Below are positions 16,400-23,737 of a stretch of DNA of 64,000 nt, piece after piece. This DNA is from Bacillota bacterium. Its GTDB lineage: Bacteria; Bacillota; Sulfobacillia; JAIMAT01. The notes under the pieces are model-generated. The model saw only the letters and a list, made by a program, of their open reading frames with translations, did no database searches and was not told where the DNA came from. The stretch covers positions 82,470 through 146,469 of the forward strand of contig JASBVS010000002.1 in assembly GCA_029960955.1 (NCBI GenBank), written 5' to 3'. Every line of letters starts with the position of its first letter. Position 1 is the stretch's first letter. Made by a program: the position numbers and the translations under genes.

Positions 16400-16483
16400 C
16401 TCGTCACGCCTCCCGTGCGAGGGCCGGGGGGCCCCGCCGCTGCGGGCACGGCCGCCGGGCCGCGCGCCGCCCCCCGCAGGCCC

Positions 16484-16906
16484 TCAGATGAAGAGCGTCG
16501 AGGAAGCCTGCTGCGACATCTCGATGAACTCGCCCACCCCGATGATGTCCTCGATGACCGGTTCGAAGTCTTCCTTGGTCAACCCCATCAGGTCGGCGGT
16601 CATGGCGCAGGCATGGACGTGGACGTCGCCCAGCTCCTTCGCCTGGAGGAGCGTGTCGTACCAGTGGGGGACCTTCTTCTCCTGCATGAGGGCCATCATC
16701 GCGCCGGCCTGCTGCGCGTAGTCCTGGCTGATCGCCTGCACCTTGTACGGCTCGCCCTTGCGGAAGGCCAGGAGGCCCCAGAACGTGAGGAAGATGTCGA
16801 CGCGGACGTCGTTCATGACGGCCCCGGAGGCCATGATGGCCACCGGATAGAGCTTGTCGACGGTCCCGTCGAAGACCACCATGCAGAGGCGCTTCTGCTC
16901 GGCCAT
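16484..16906 (-). CDS. DsrE-family sulfur-relay protein (DsrE2-like)
   Basis: A 140-residue DsrE/DsrF-fold protein. The N-terminal strand and phosphate-loop-like turn (VVFDGTVDKLYPVAIMASGA), VDIFLTFWGLLAFRKG, and the conserved Cys region HVHACAMTADLMGLTKEDF mark the DsrE2 branch, often a membrane-associated sulfurtransferase that partners with TusA. ATG 16906 was chosen over an upstream in-frame ATG at 16969 because GAGGAG lies 7 bases before it and the family starts there. It probably exchanges persulfide with TusA encoded 84 bases downstream. Confidence 0.9.
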   Translation of the reverse strand: MAEQKRLCMVVFDGTVDKLYPVAIMASGAVMNDVRVDIFLTFWGLLAFRKGEPYKVQAISQDYAQQAGAMMALMQEKKVPHWYDTLLQAKELGDVHVHACAMTADLMGLTKEDFEPVIEDIIGVGEFIEMSQQASSTLFI

Positions 16907-17002
16907 GCTCGTGGCTCCTCTCTCTCCGCCGGCCCGCAGGCCCGGCGGTTGATGGCGACAAGTCCGCACGCGAGCGGGGCGGCGAACCCGGGTGCCGGCA
17001 GG

Positions 17003-17659
17003 CTAGGAACCGGCCGGCTCTGGACTGCTTCGCCGCATCGCCTCCTCGCGCGCGCCGCGCCCTGCCCTGCGCAGGACCTCCAGGACCAGCTCGAGCCCGT
17101 CCTGGACGTCGGGATCGCGCAGGCGGGCCATCAGGTGCCGCAGCTCGCCGCGCGGGCTGTGCCGTGGCGGCTGGCGGAGAACGCGGTCCACGTCGCCCAG
17201 CGCGGCCGGCAGCTGGCGGAAGAGCTCGCTCTCCATCAGCTGGTCCGCCACCTCCAGCAGCCGGGCGAGCGTGCGGGCCAGGGAGCCGACCAGCTCGGGC
17301 GTCGAAGCGCTCAGCGCCGTCCCCAGGAAGCCCAGCAGCTCCTCCACCCGCGCCAGCCCGCCGTCCTTCTCCATGCGCTCGACGCGATCGAGGAGGCGCT
17401 CCAGGGTCGGCAGCTCCTCCAGGAGCCGGTCGAGCAAGCCGGCCACCTCCGGGCGGGCCAGCCGGTCGGCCAGAGCCGCCAGCTCGCTGGTCATGCGCAT
17501 CAGGCCGGAGAGCGTCTCCGGCGTCAGGGCGTCGGCGAAGGCGGTCACCGTTCCGGCCAGCTCCGCCACCGTCCGCGCCGTCCGCTCGTCCAGCGCCGGC
17601 GCGGCTCCGTCACTCCCGGCCACCGGGAGCGCCGTCTCCGGTTCCTCTTTCTCGGCCAC
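17003..17659 (-). CDS. DUF1641 protein
   Basis: A 218-residue, almost wholly helical protein with DUF1641 features: repeated Leu-rich amphipathic helices (LARPEVAGLLDRLLEELPTL, LEELLGFLGTAL-like segments) and no Cys. It has no membrane segment or enzymatic motif. DUF1641 genes commonly sit beside sulfide:quinone reductases and formate-dehydrogenase-like genes, and here one lies between sqr and dsrE, so it may be an assembly or docking subunit of the membrane reductase. Function is unknown. GTG 17659 has AGGAGGCGAC on the minus strand. Confidence 0.8.
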   Translation of the reverse strand: MAEKEEPETALPVAGSDGAAPALDERTARTVAELAGTVTAFADALTPETLSGLMRMTSELAALADRLARPEVAGLLDRLLEELPTLERLLDRVERMEKDGGLARVEELLGFLGTALSASTPELVGSLARTLARLLEVADQLMESELFRQLPAALGDVDRVLRQPPRHSPRGELRHLMARLRDPDVQDGLELVLEVLRRAGRGAREEAMRRSSPEPAGS

Positions 17660-17696
17660 CCTGCGTCGCCTCCTTCCTGTCGACCGCCCGCCCCGC

Positions 17697-18839
17697 CTAG
17701 AGCAGCCCGCGCAACGAGAGCCAGTACATCTCGTTGTAGGCCAGCTTGAACCAGTGGATCATGGCGGCGGGCGAGGCGGGTCGCGGCGGGTTCCGGTAGT
17801 CGAAGGTGACGTAGGTGGCCTCCTCCAGCCCCGCCTCGATGAAGCAGAAGACCTTGCCGTCGTACAGCGTGGTGGGCGGCTCGCCGCGCAGCTCGTGCAC
17901 CAGGTTGCGCGCCACCACCTCCGACTCGTAGTGGGCGACCGAGCCCGCCTTGGAGATGGGCAGGTCGGTGGCGTCGCCCAGCACGTAGATCCGCTCCTGC
18001 CCCTTCATGCGGAGCGTCCGGGGATCGGTGGGCAGCCAGCCCTCGGCGTCGCCCAGGCCCGAGTCGCGGACCACCTGCGCGCCCGTGTGCGGCGGGATGG
18101 CGACCAGCAGGTCGTACTCCACCTCCTCGCCCTCCAGGGTGAGGACCTTGTGCGCGCCGGGGTCGACGCTCTCCACGTTGAAGAAGGTCTCCCCGCGGAT
18201 CTTCCGCTCCGCGAAGACCTTCTCCGTCCACTCGGCCACCGCCTGGAGCGAGTGGAGGCGGGCGATGGGGTAGGTGTAGACCAGCTCGCTCTTCTCGCGC
18301 AGGCCCGCCCGCCGCAGGTAGTCGTCGAGGATGAACATGAACTCCAGCGGCGCCACCGGGCACTTGTGGGGCACGCCGATGGCCATCAGCACGCGCCCGC
18401 CCCGGAATTCCTGCAGCGCCTTGCGCAGCCGGAGCGCCTCCGGCAGCGTGTAGAAGGAGTAGGCGCCCTCGCGCAGGCCGGGGATGGCGTCGAGGTCGGG
18501 ATGCGAGCCGGTGGCGAGGACCAGGAAGTCGTACTCGACGCGCCGCCCGCTGGCGCACTCGACCAGCCGCTGCTCCGGCACGACGCGCACGGCCGGGTCG
18601 ACCAGCAGCTGGACGCCCGGCAGGACGAGGCCGCTCTGCGGGCGGAAGAAGCCGTCCGGCTGCGCCTGGTCCAGGGCGATGTAGAGGAGTCCGGGCTGGT
18701 AGAGATGGCGGTCGCTGTCGCTGACGAGGAGGATCTCCAGCTCGCCGCGGTCCAGCTCCTGCCGCATCATGCGGGCGAGCCGGTTGGCGGCCATCATGCC
18801 GCCGTCGCCGGCCCCGAGGAAGACGACTCGCTGCGCCAT
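17697..18839 (-). CDS. sqr: Sulfide:quinone oxidoreductase
   Basis: A 380-residue flavoprotein that oxidises sulfide to persulfide or polysulfide and reduces membrane quinone. The N-terminal dinucleotide fold has GAGDGGMMAAN (about 10-19); LVLATGSHPD and IYVLGDATDLP are the other FAD contacts. Two redox-active cysteines are visible: Cys160 in HKCPVAPLEF and Cys332 in KVFCFIEAG; a further Cys95 is in the right region for the third. The C-terminal 40 residues include amphipathic helices for membrane attachment. ATG 18839 follows AAAGGAG. It leads the sqr-DUF1641-dsrE-tusA operon, so the product sulfur is probably handed to DsrE and TusA. Confidence 0.92.
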   Translation of the reverse strand: MAQRVVFLGAGDGGMMAANRLARMMRQELDRGELEILLVSDSDRHLYQPGLLYIALDQAQPDGFFRPQSGLVLPGVQLLVDPAVRVVPEQRLVECASGRRVEYDFLVLATGSHPDLDAIPGLREGAYSFYTLPEALRLRKALQEFRGGRVLMAIGVPHKCPVAPLEFMFILDDYLRRAGLREKSELVYTYPIARLHSLQAVAEWTEKVFAERKIRGETFFNVESVDPGAHKVLTLEGEEVEYDLLVAIPPHTGAQVVRDSGLGDAEGWLPTDPRTLRMKGQERIYVLGDATDLPISKAGSVAHYESEVVARNLVHELRGEPPTTLYDGKVFCFIEAGLEEATYVTFDYRNPPRPASPAAMIHWFKLAYNEMYWLSLRGLL

Positions 18840-18869
18840 CGTCCCACGCTCCTTTGGCAGTCCGTGGGC

Positions 18870-18875
18870 GTTATA
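18870..18875 (-). promoter_or_regulatory. -10 box TATAAC of the sqr operon
   Basis: TATAAC on the minus strand, 31 bases before the sqr start. No consensus -35 lies at the right distance; that position is taken up by the palindrome at 18886-18899, as expected for a repressed promoter. Confidence 0.45.
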
Positions 18876-18885
18876 GTCTCTAGCG

Positions 18886-18899
18886 TACCCCACGGGGTA
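18886..18899. promoter_or_regulatory. CsoR/CstR-type operator TACCCC-AC-GGGGTA
   Basis: A palindrome with perfect 6-base arms, flanked by G and T so that the minus strand reads ATACCCC-GT-GGGGTAC. This is the form of CsoR-family operators, including those of the persulfide sensor CstR, which in other Bacillota controls sqr, TusA and DsrE homologues. It covers the -35 region of the sqr promoter. No CstR gene is in the window. Confidence 0.65.
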
Positions 18900-18924
18900 T
18901 CGGGCCGCCAACCGAGACCCGTGC

Positions 18925-18954
18925 GACCCTAGGTGCCCGACCCTAGGGTGCCCG
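18925..18954. repeat. Tandem 15-base repeat with CCCTAGG core
   Basis: GACCCTAGGTGCCC is followed at once by GACCCTAGGGTGCCCG. The second copy contains the palindrome CCCTAGGG. It lies between the sqr operator and the thrS promoter. A regulatory role is possible but not shown. Confidence 0.5.
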
Positions 18955-18988
18955 CCCCAGACGGGCGGTCGCGCCGCGCCCGGCCGGC

Positions 18989-19017
18989 TTGACAGCGCCT
19001 TGCGGCCCCGCTAGGCT
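18989..19017 (+). promoter_or_regulatory. Sigma-A promoter of the thrS T-box transcript
   Basis: A perfect -35 TTGACA (18989-18994), 17-base spacer and -10 TAGGCT (19012-19017). The T-box leader begins a few bases later. Confidence 0.7.
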
Positions 19018-19023
19018 CAGCTC

Positions 19024-19283
19024 ACAGGCGAGGAAGTGCGCGGCGATGAACGGGGAGAGTACGGTCCGGAGCGGCCCCCAGAGAGGGCGCGGCCGCTGCG
19101 AAGCGCCCGGCCGCCGGACCGGAAGACCGCCCGCGAGCCCGCCCCCGAGGAATCGGCCCGCCGCGCGGGAGGGGCCGAGCAAGGGGGACGGGTGCGCCCG
19201 ATACAGCGCAGGAGAGAGCGCGCCCCATGGCGCGAAGCAGGGTGGAACCGCGTCCAGCCGTCCCTTCGGGACGGTCTTTTTTT
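19024..19283 (+). promoter_or_regulatory. T-box riboswitch, threonine specifier
   Basis: All T-box landmarks are present: a stem I segment with GATGAACGGGGAGAGTA, a specifier loop GGAAG-ACC-GCC with the Thr codon ACC at 19127-19129, the T-box sequence AGGGTGGAACCGCG (19239-19252), and a terminator CCGTCCC-TTC-GGGACGG plus seven T's (19258-19283). Uncharged tRNA-Thr pairs with the codon and, by its CCA end, with the T-box, so that the antiterminator forms and thrS is transcribed. Confidence 0.93.
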
Positions 19284-19352
19284 GCCCGGCCGGCGGCCGG
19301 GCGCCGCGGTCGCATCCCCGCACCGCGCCGGGGCCCGGGGAGGGTGAAGAGC

Positions 19353-21338
19353 ATGGAGGCTTCCCACGTACGTCCCGAGGCGGACGGCATGGGAGCGGAG
19401 CAGGCGGCGGAGGGTTCGATCCGTCTGCAGCTGCCCGACGGGAGCGAGCGGAGCTTTCCGGCGGGCGTCACGGCGGCGCAGGTCCTGGCCGCCACCGACC
19501 GGGAGCTGGCCCGGGAGGCGTTGGTCGCGCGCCTGGACGGCGAGCTGGTCGATCTCGGCCGGCCGCTGGAGAGGGGGGGACGGATCGACTTCCTGACCGC
19601 CCGCGACCCCGAGGGGCGCAAGGTGCTCCTCCACAGCGCCGCCCACCTGACCGCCCAGGCGGTCAAGCGGCTCTGGCCGGAGGCGAGGCTGGGCGTCGGA
19701 CCGGCGCAGGAGGAGACGTACTACTACGACATCGAGCTGCCCGAGCCGCTCGGCGCCGAGGACCTGCCCCGCATCGAGGAAGCCATGCGCGACATCGTCT
19801 CCGAGGACCTCCTCATCCGCCGGGAGGTGCTGACCAGGGAGGCGGCGCTGGAGCTCTTCACGCTGCGCGAGGAGCCGTACAAGCTGGAGATCATCCGCGA
19901 GCTGCCCGAGGGGGCGACCATCACCGCCTACCGCCAGGGCGAGTTCGTCGACCTCTGCCGCGGCCCCCACGTCCCCTCGACGGGCGTCGTCCGCGCCTTC
20001 AAGCTGCTGGGCGTCGCCGGTTCGTACTGGCGCGGCGACGAGCACGGTCCGCGCATGCAGCGCATCACCGGGACGGCCTTCCGCAGCGCGGACGAGCTGG
20101 AGCACTTCCTCTGGCTGCGCGAGGAAGCCAGGCGTCGCGACCACCGCAAGCTCGGTCCGGAGCTCGACCTCTTCTCCTTCCACGAGGAGGCGCCCGGCTT
20201 CGTCTTCTGGCACCCCAAGGGGTGGACGCTCTACCGCCAGCTGGAGGCCTTCTCGCGCGAGCTGCAGCTGGCGGCCGGCTACCGGGAGGTGCGCACCCCG
20301 CAGGTCTTCCGGGCCGATCTCTGGAAGGTGTCGGGCCACTGGGAGCACTACCGCGAGAACATGTTCCTGATGGAGCGGGAGGAGGAGGTGCTGGGGCTGA
20401 AGCCGATGAACTGCCCCGCCCACTGCCTCCTCTACAAGGAGAAGACGCGCTCCTACCGCGACCTGCCGCTCCGCCTGATGGAGTACGAGGGGTTGGCGCG
20501 CTTCGAGCGCTCGGGTACCCTGCACGGGCTCCTCCGCGTCCGCGGCATGCACCAGGACGACGCCCACCTCTTCATCCGCGAGGACCAGATCCAGGAGGAG
20601 ATCGCCCGCGTGCTGGAGCTGGTGGAGCGCGAGTACTCCACCTTTGGGATGCCGTACCGCATCCTCTTCTCGACGCGACCCGAGGACTACATGGGCGACC
20701 TGGCCACCTGGGAGCGGGCCGAGGCCGCACTCCGCGCGGCGCTGGAGGCCTCCGGCCGGCCCTACCGGATCAACGAGGGCGACGGCGCCTTCTACGGCCC
20801 CAAGCTGGACTTCATGGTGACCGACGCGCTGGGTCGCGAGTGGCAGTGCGCCACCGTCCAGCTCGACTTCCAGCTGCCCGAGCGCTTCGACCTGACCTAC
20901 GTGGACGAGCAGGGCGAGTTGCGCCGGCCGGTCATCATCCACCGCGCCATCCTCGGCACGCTGGAGCGCTTCATCGGCATCCTGGTGGAGCACTACGCCG
21001 GCGACTTCCCTCTCTGGCTGGCGCCGGTCCAGGCGCGCATCGTGCCGGTGGCCGACCGCCACCTCGAGTACGCCCGCCGGCTGGAGCGGGAGCTGGCCGC
21101 CCGCGGGCTGCGAGTGGAGGTCGACGGGCGCAACGAGAAGCTCGGCTACAAGATCCGCCAGGCGGAGCTGGAGAAGATCCCCTACGTGCTGGTGGTGGGC
21201 GACCGGGAGGCGAGCGCCGGGACGGTCGCGGTCCGCAGCCGCGCCGCCGGCGACCAGGGTGCGCTTCCCTGGGAGGAGGTGGCCGGCAGACTGCTGGAGG
21301 AGGCGCGCGAGCGGCGCGCGCCGGCCGCGGAGCGTTGA
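19353..21338 (+). CDS. thrS: Threonine--tRNA ligase
   Basis: A 661-residue class II synthetase of full length. Domains in order: N-terminal TGS (IRLQLPDGSERSFPAG), the editing domain (HSAAHLTAQAVKRL with the His pair, then YYYDIELPEPL), the catalytic core with motif 2 around RYRIRGMHQDDAHLF-type sequence (here VRGMHQDDAHLF), zinc ligands in KPMNCPAHCLLY, DDAHLF and HRAILGTLERF, and the C-terminal anticodon-binding domain (APVQARIVPVADRHLEYA, RNEKLGYKIRQAEL). ATG 19353 was chosen for GGGGAGGGTGA about 6 bases before it; longer in-frame starts lie inside the T-box. It is controlled by the T-box above. Confidence 0.96.
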   Translation: MEASHVRPEADGMGAEQAAEGSIRLQLPDGSERSFPAGVTAAQVLAATDRELAREALVARLDGELVDLGRPLERGGRIDFLTARDPEGRKVLLHSAAHLTAQAVKRLWPEARLGVGPAQEETYYYDIELPEPLGAEDLPRIEEAMRDIVSEDLLIRREVLTREAALELFTLREEPYKLEIIRELPEGATITAYRQGEFVDLCRGPHVPSTGVVRAFKLLGVAGSYWRGDEHGPRMQRITGTAFRSADELEHFLWLREEARRRDHRKLGPELDLFSFHEEAPGFVFWHPKGWTLYRQLEAFSRELQLAAGYREVRTPQVFRADLWKVSGHWEHYRENMFLMEREEEVLGLKPMNCPAHCLLYKEKTRSYRDLPLRLMEYEGLARFERSGTLHGLLRVRGMHQDDAHLFIREDQIQEEIARVLELVEREYSTFGMPYRILFSTRPEDYMGDLATWERAEAALRAALEASGRPYRINEGDGAFYGPKLDFMVTDALGREWQCATVQLDFQLPERFDLTYVDEQGELRRPVIIHRAILGTLERFIGILVEHYAGDFPLWLAPVQARIVPVADRHLEYARRLERELAARGLRVEVDGRNEKLGYKIRQAELEKIPYVLVVGDREASAGTVAVRSRAAGDQGALPWEEVAGRLLEEARERRAPAAER

Positions 21339-21363
21339 CTCCGCTGCGAGCGGATGATAGACT
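21335..21363 (+). promoter_or_regulatory. Sigma-A promoter of the infC operon
   Basis: -35 TTGACT (21335-21340), 17-base spacer, -10 TAGACT (21358-21363). The -35 overlaps the thrS stop codon. It gives a leader of about 150 bases before infC. Confidence 0.6.
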
Positions 21364-21369
21364 GCGCGC

Positions 21370-21522
21370 GGCAAAGTGGTCCACGAAGCAGAAGCTTGGC
21401 TTCTCCCCTGCCGCCTGAGCGTGCAGGGCCACCGGATCGGGTACGACCACGATGGACTGGATTCCGTCGGCGGTGGGCGCGGTGGCCCACCGCCTGTTCG
21501 CATCGTATGGGGGTGATGGAGC
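21370..21522 (+). promoter_or_regulatory. Structured infC leader, candidate L20 autoregulatory leader
   Basis: Two clear hairpins: AGAAGC-TTG-GCTTCT (21390-21404) and a perfect 10-bp stem GGCGGTGGGC/GCCCACCGCC (21469-21494) ending just before the ribosome binding site. In other Bacillota the infC-rpmI-rplT leader is bound by L20 and causes premature termination. There is no T run here, so control could instead be on translation. Assignment rests on position and structure, not on a recognised consensus. Confidence 0.4.
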
Positions 21523-22125
21523 ATCGCCAGGGAGTTGCGGGTCAACCAGGCGATCCGGGCCCGCGAGGTGCGCGTCATCGACGAGGACGGTACGCAACTG
21601 GGGGTCTTCCTGACCCGGGAGGCGCTCCGCGTCGCGGCCGAACGGGGTCTGGACCTGGTCGAGGTGGCGCCCAACGCGACGCCGCCGGTCTGCCGCCTGA
21701 TGGACTACGGCCGCTACAAGTACGAGCAGGCCAAGCAGGAGCGGGAGGCGCGGCGCCACCAACGGCTCGTCGACATCAAGGAAGTGAAGTTGCGACCCAA
21801 CATCGACGACCACGACTTCGAGGTCAAGGTGCGCAACGCGGAACGCTTCCTTCGCGAGGGCAACAAGGTGAAGTGCACCGTCATGTTCCGGGGCCGCGAG
21901 ATCGTCCACTCCTCGCTGGGCCTCGAGCTGCTCCAGCAGCTGCAGGGACGGGTGCAGGACCTGGCCGTCGTCGAGCAGGAACCCCGGGTCGAGGGCCGCA
22001 ACATGGTGATGTTCCTCAGTCCCAAGCCCAGCGCGGTCAAGCAGCGGGCCGGTGGCCCGCAGCACGGCGACGAGGAGTCGAAGCCGGGCGGAGGCGGCGA
22101 GGCCGCCCGGGCCGGGGCCGAGTAG
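21523..22125 (+). CDS. infC: Translation initiation factor IF-3, AUC start
   Basis: A 200-residue IF-3 with N-domain ARELRVNQAIRAREVRVIDEDG, linker rich in charged residues (YGRYKYEQAKQEREARRHQ) and C-domain KEVKLRPNIDDHDFEVKVRNAERFL, with an extra Gly/Lys/Glu tail. IF-3 binds the 30S subunit and enforces start-codon fidelity. The family N-terminus begins at ATC 21523: GGGGGTGAT at 21509-21517 is 5 bases upstream, and no ATG, GTG or TTG sits at that position (the first canonical one, TTG 21535, would delete four conserved residues). Non-canonical starts on infC are known to let IF-3 repress its own translation. First gene of infC-rpmI-rplT. Confidence 0.93.
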   Translation: MARELRVNQAIRAREVRVIDEDGTQLGVFLTREALRVAAERGLDLVEVAPNATPPVCRLMDYGRYKYEQAKQEREARRHQRLVDIKEVKLRPNIDDHDFEVKVRNAERFLREGNKVKCTVMFRGREIVHSSLGLELLQQLQGRVQDLAVVEQEPRVEGRNMVMFLSPKPSAVKQRAGGPQHGDEESKPGGGGEAARAGAE

Positions 22126-22165
22126 TCCGCCGGCGCCCGGTCTGGAAGAGGGGGGTCGTGACGGG

Positions 22166-22363
22166 ATGCCCAAGATGAAGACGCACCGGGGCGCCGCCAA
22201 GCGGTTCAAGGTGACCGCCAAGGGGCGTTTCGGGCGCCAGCGCGCCTACAACCACCACAACGCACGCACCAAGTCCAAGAAGCAGCTCCGCCGCCTGGAG
22301 AAGCCGGCCGTGGCGAGCGCGGCCGACGAGCGGCGACTGCGCCGGCTCCTGCCGGGAACCTGA
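22166..22363 (+). CDS. rpmI: 50S ribosomal protein L35
   Basis: A 65-residue, strongly basic L35 with the family start PKMKTHRGAAKRFKVT and the conserved HHNARTKSKKQLRRL block. It binds 23S rRNA in the large subunit. ATG 22166 has a modest ribosome binding site. It lies 40 bases after infC and 18 before rplT, the standard operon order. Confidence 0.97.
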   Translation: MPKMKTHRGAAKRFKVTAKGRFGRQRAYNHHNARTKSKKQLRRLEKPAVASAADERRLRRLLPGT

Positions 22364-22381
22364 TCCAGGGGAGGGGTCCGG

Positions 22382-22735
22382 ATGACTCGCGTCAAGGGCG
22401 GGCCGAAAAGCCGCCGCCGCCACAAGAAGATCCTGAAGCTGGCCAAGGGCTACTTCGGCGGGCGCCACGCGCTCTTCCGCCCGGCCAACGAGACGGTCAT
22501 GCACGCGCTGGCGCACGCCTACCGCCACCGGAGGCTCCGCAAGCGCGAGTTCCGGCGGCTCTGGATCGCGCGCATCAACGCCGCCGCCCGCCAGGACGGT
22601 CTCTCCTACAGCCGGTTGATCGCGGGGCTGAAGCGGGCCGGGGTGGCCATCAACCGGAAGATGCTGGCCGAGATGGCGGTCCGCGACCGGGCCGGCTTCG
22701 ACCGGCTGGTGGAGCGGGCGCGCGCAGCGCTCTGA
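22382..22735 (+). CDS. rplT: 50S ribosomal protein L20
   Basis: A 117-residue L20 with [32 protein letters not shown] at the N-terminal rRNA-binding extension and the globular C-domain ([31 protein letters not shown]). It is needed early in 50S assembly and is the usual autoregulator of this operon through the infC leader. The start ATG 22382 follows GGGGAGGGGTCC. Confidence 0.97.
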   Translation: MTRVKGGPKSRRRHKKILKLAKGYFGGRHALFRPANETVMHALAHAYRHRRLRKREFRRLWIARINAAARQDGLSYSRLIAGLKRAGVAINRKMLAEMAVRDRAGFDRLVERARAAL

Positions 22736-22740
22736 TCCGC

Positions 22741-23547
22741 GTGCGGGTCGAGAGCCCGGACAACCCGCGACTCCGCCACCTGCGCCGGCTGGCGCGCGAC
22801 CGCCGGCTCCGGCACCGGGAGGGGCTGACCCTGGTGGAGGGCGTCCAGCTGGCGCGGGAGGCGCTGGCGGCGGGAGTGGAAGTGGAGCTGGCGGTGCTCG
22901 CGCCGGAGATGCTGGGAGAGGAGGAGGCCCGCGGCCTGGCCGCGGGCCTTCCTGCGGACCGGGTCGTCGAGGTTCGCCGCTCGCTCTTCCTCGCACTCAG
23001 CGAGCTGGAGAGCCCGCAGGGTGTGGCGCTGGTCGTGCGCATGCCGCCGCCCTGGGACGGCCGTGGCGGGCGGGGCGACCGCCCGCTGCTGGTGGTCGAC
23101 CGGTTGCAGGATCCCGGCAACCTGGGCACGCTCCTGCGCGCGGCGGAGGCGATGGGCGGCCGCGCGGCCGTCCTCCTGCGGGGCACGGTGGACGTCTGGA
23201 GTCCGAAGGTGGTGCGGGGCTCCATGGGCGCCGTCTTCCGGCTGCCGCTCCGCTGGGACGTGGCCGAGGAGGCGCTCCTGGAGGAGCTGGCGGCCGGAGG
23301 CTGGCGCCTGCTGGCCGCGCTCCCGCGCGGCGGTCGCCCGCTCTGGGAGAGCCGGCTCGAGGGGCGGGTGGCCGTGGTGGTCGGGAACGAGGCCGAGGGC
23401 GTCTCCCCGCGCATCCGGCTGCGGGCGGAGGCGGTCACCATCCCCATGGAGGCGGGCGAGTCGTTGAACGCGGCCGTCGCCGGTGCCATGATTCTGTATG
23501 AAGCGGCGCGCCAGAGGGCTGCCGTACAGCAAAAAGCGATGCTATAA
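22741..23547 (+). CDS. TrmH/SpoU-family 2'-O-ribose RNA methyltransferase
   Basis: A 268-residue SPOUT methyltransferase. The N-terminal substrate-binding domain (about 1-95) starts SPDNPRLRHLRRLARDRR, as in TsnR/RlmB-like proteins that usually follow rplT. The knotted catalytic domain shows motif 1 DRLQDPGNLGTLLRAAEA with the essential Asn/Arg, motif 2 VVGNEAEGVS and motif 3 IPMEAGESLNAAVAGAMILYE. It methylates a ribose in rRNA or tRNA with S-adenosylmethionine; the exact nucleotide is unknown. GTG 22741 begins 5 bases after rplT. The 3' end carries the yqzL/pheST promoter. Confidence 0.9.
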   Translation: MRVESPDNPRLRHLRRLARDRRLRHREGLTLVEGVQLAREALAAGVEVELAVLAPEMLGEEEARGLAAGLPADRVVEVRRSLFLALSELESPQGVALVVRMPPPWDGRGGRGDRPLLVVDRLQDPGNLGTLLRAAEAMGGRAAVLLRGTVDVWSPKVVRGSMGAVFRLPLRWDVAEEALLEELAAGGWRLLAALPRGGRPLWESRLEGRVAVVVGNEAEGVSPRIRLRAEAVTIPMEAGESLNAAVAGAMILYEAARQRAAVQQKAML

Positions 23548-23548
23548 T
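23540..23548 (+). promoter_or_regulatory. Extended -10 promoter TGC-TATAAT before yqzL and pheST
   Basis: A perfect TATAAT (23543-23548) with the extended TGn, overlapping the stop codon of the methyltransferase. The -35 is weak. No second promoter is evident before the pheS T-box, so yqzL and the T-box are probably on one transcript. Confidence 0.6.
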
Positions 23549-23633
23549 GCGCACGTACGCGCCGCCGCCGAGGCGGACCCGAGACCGTCAGGGGCGGAGC
23601 AGGCGGTCTTTCCCGGAAGGGGGCAGTCCCACC

Positions 23634-23729
23634 ATGCCGGCGGCCGACTTCTTCTGGGCGATCTTCGAGCGTACCGGTTCGATCCTGGCTTATTTGCTCT
23701 ACCGGAGCCTGCTGGGCGGCAACGGGTAG
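23634..23729 (+). CDS. yqzL: YqzL-family small protein
   Basis: A 31-residue protein beginning PAADFFWAIFERTGSI and continuing AYLLYRSLL, which matches the short YqzL family (typically around 40-47 residues, with a W..F..TG.I.AYLLY core) found across spore-forming Bacillota. Function is unknown; in Bacillus yqzL lies near recO. It has ATG 23634 with GGAAGGGGG upstream. It sits between an extended -10 promoter and the pheS T-box, so the peptide would be translated on the T-box transcript regardless of phenylalanine charging. Easily missed by gene callers because of its size. Confidence 0.75.
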   Translation: MPAADFFWAIFERTGSILAYLLYRSLLGGNG

Positions 23730-23737
23730 TCCGCCCG

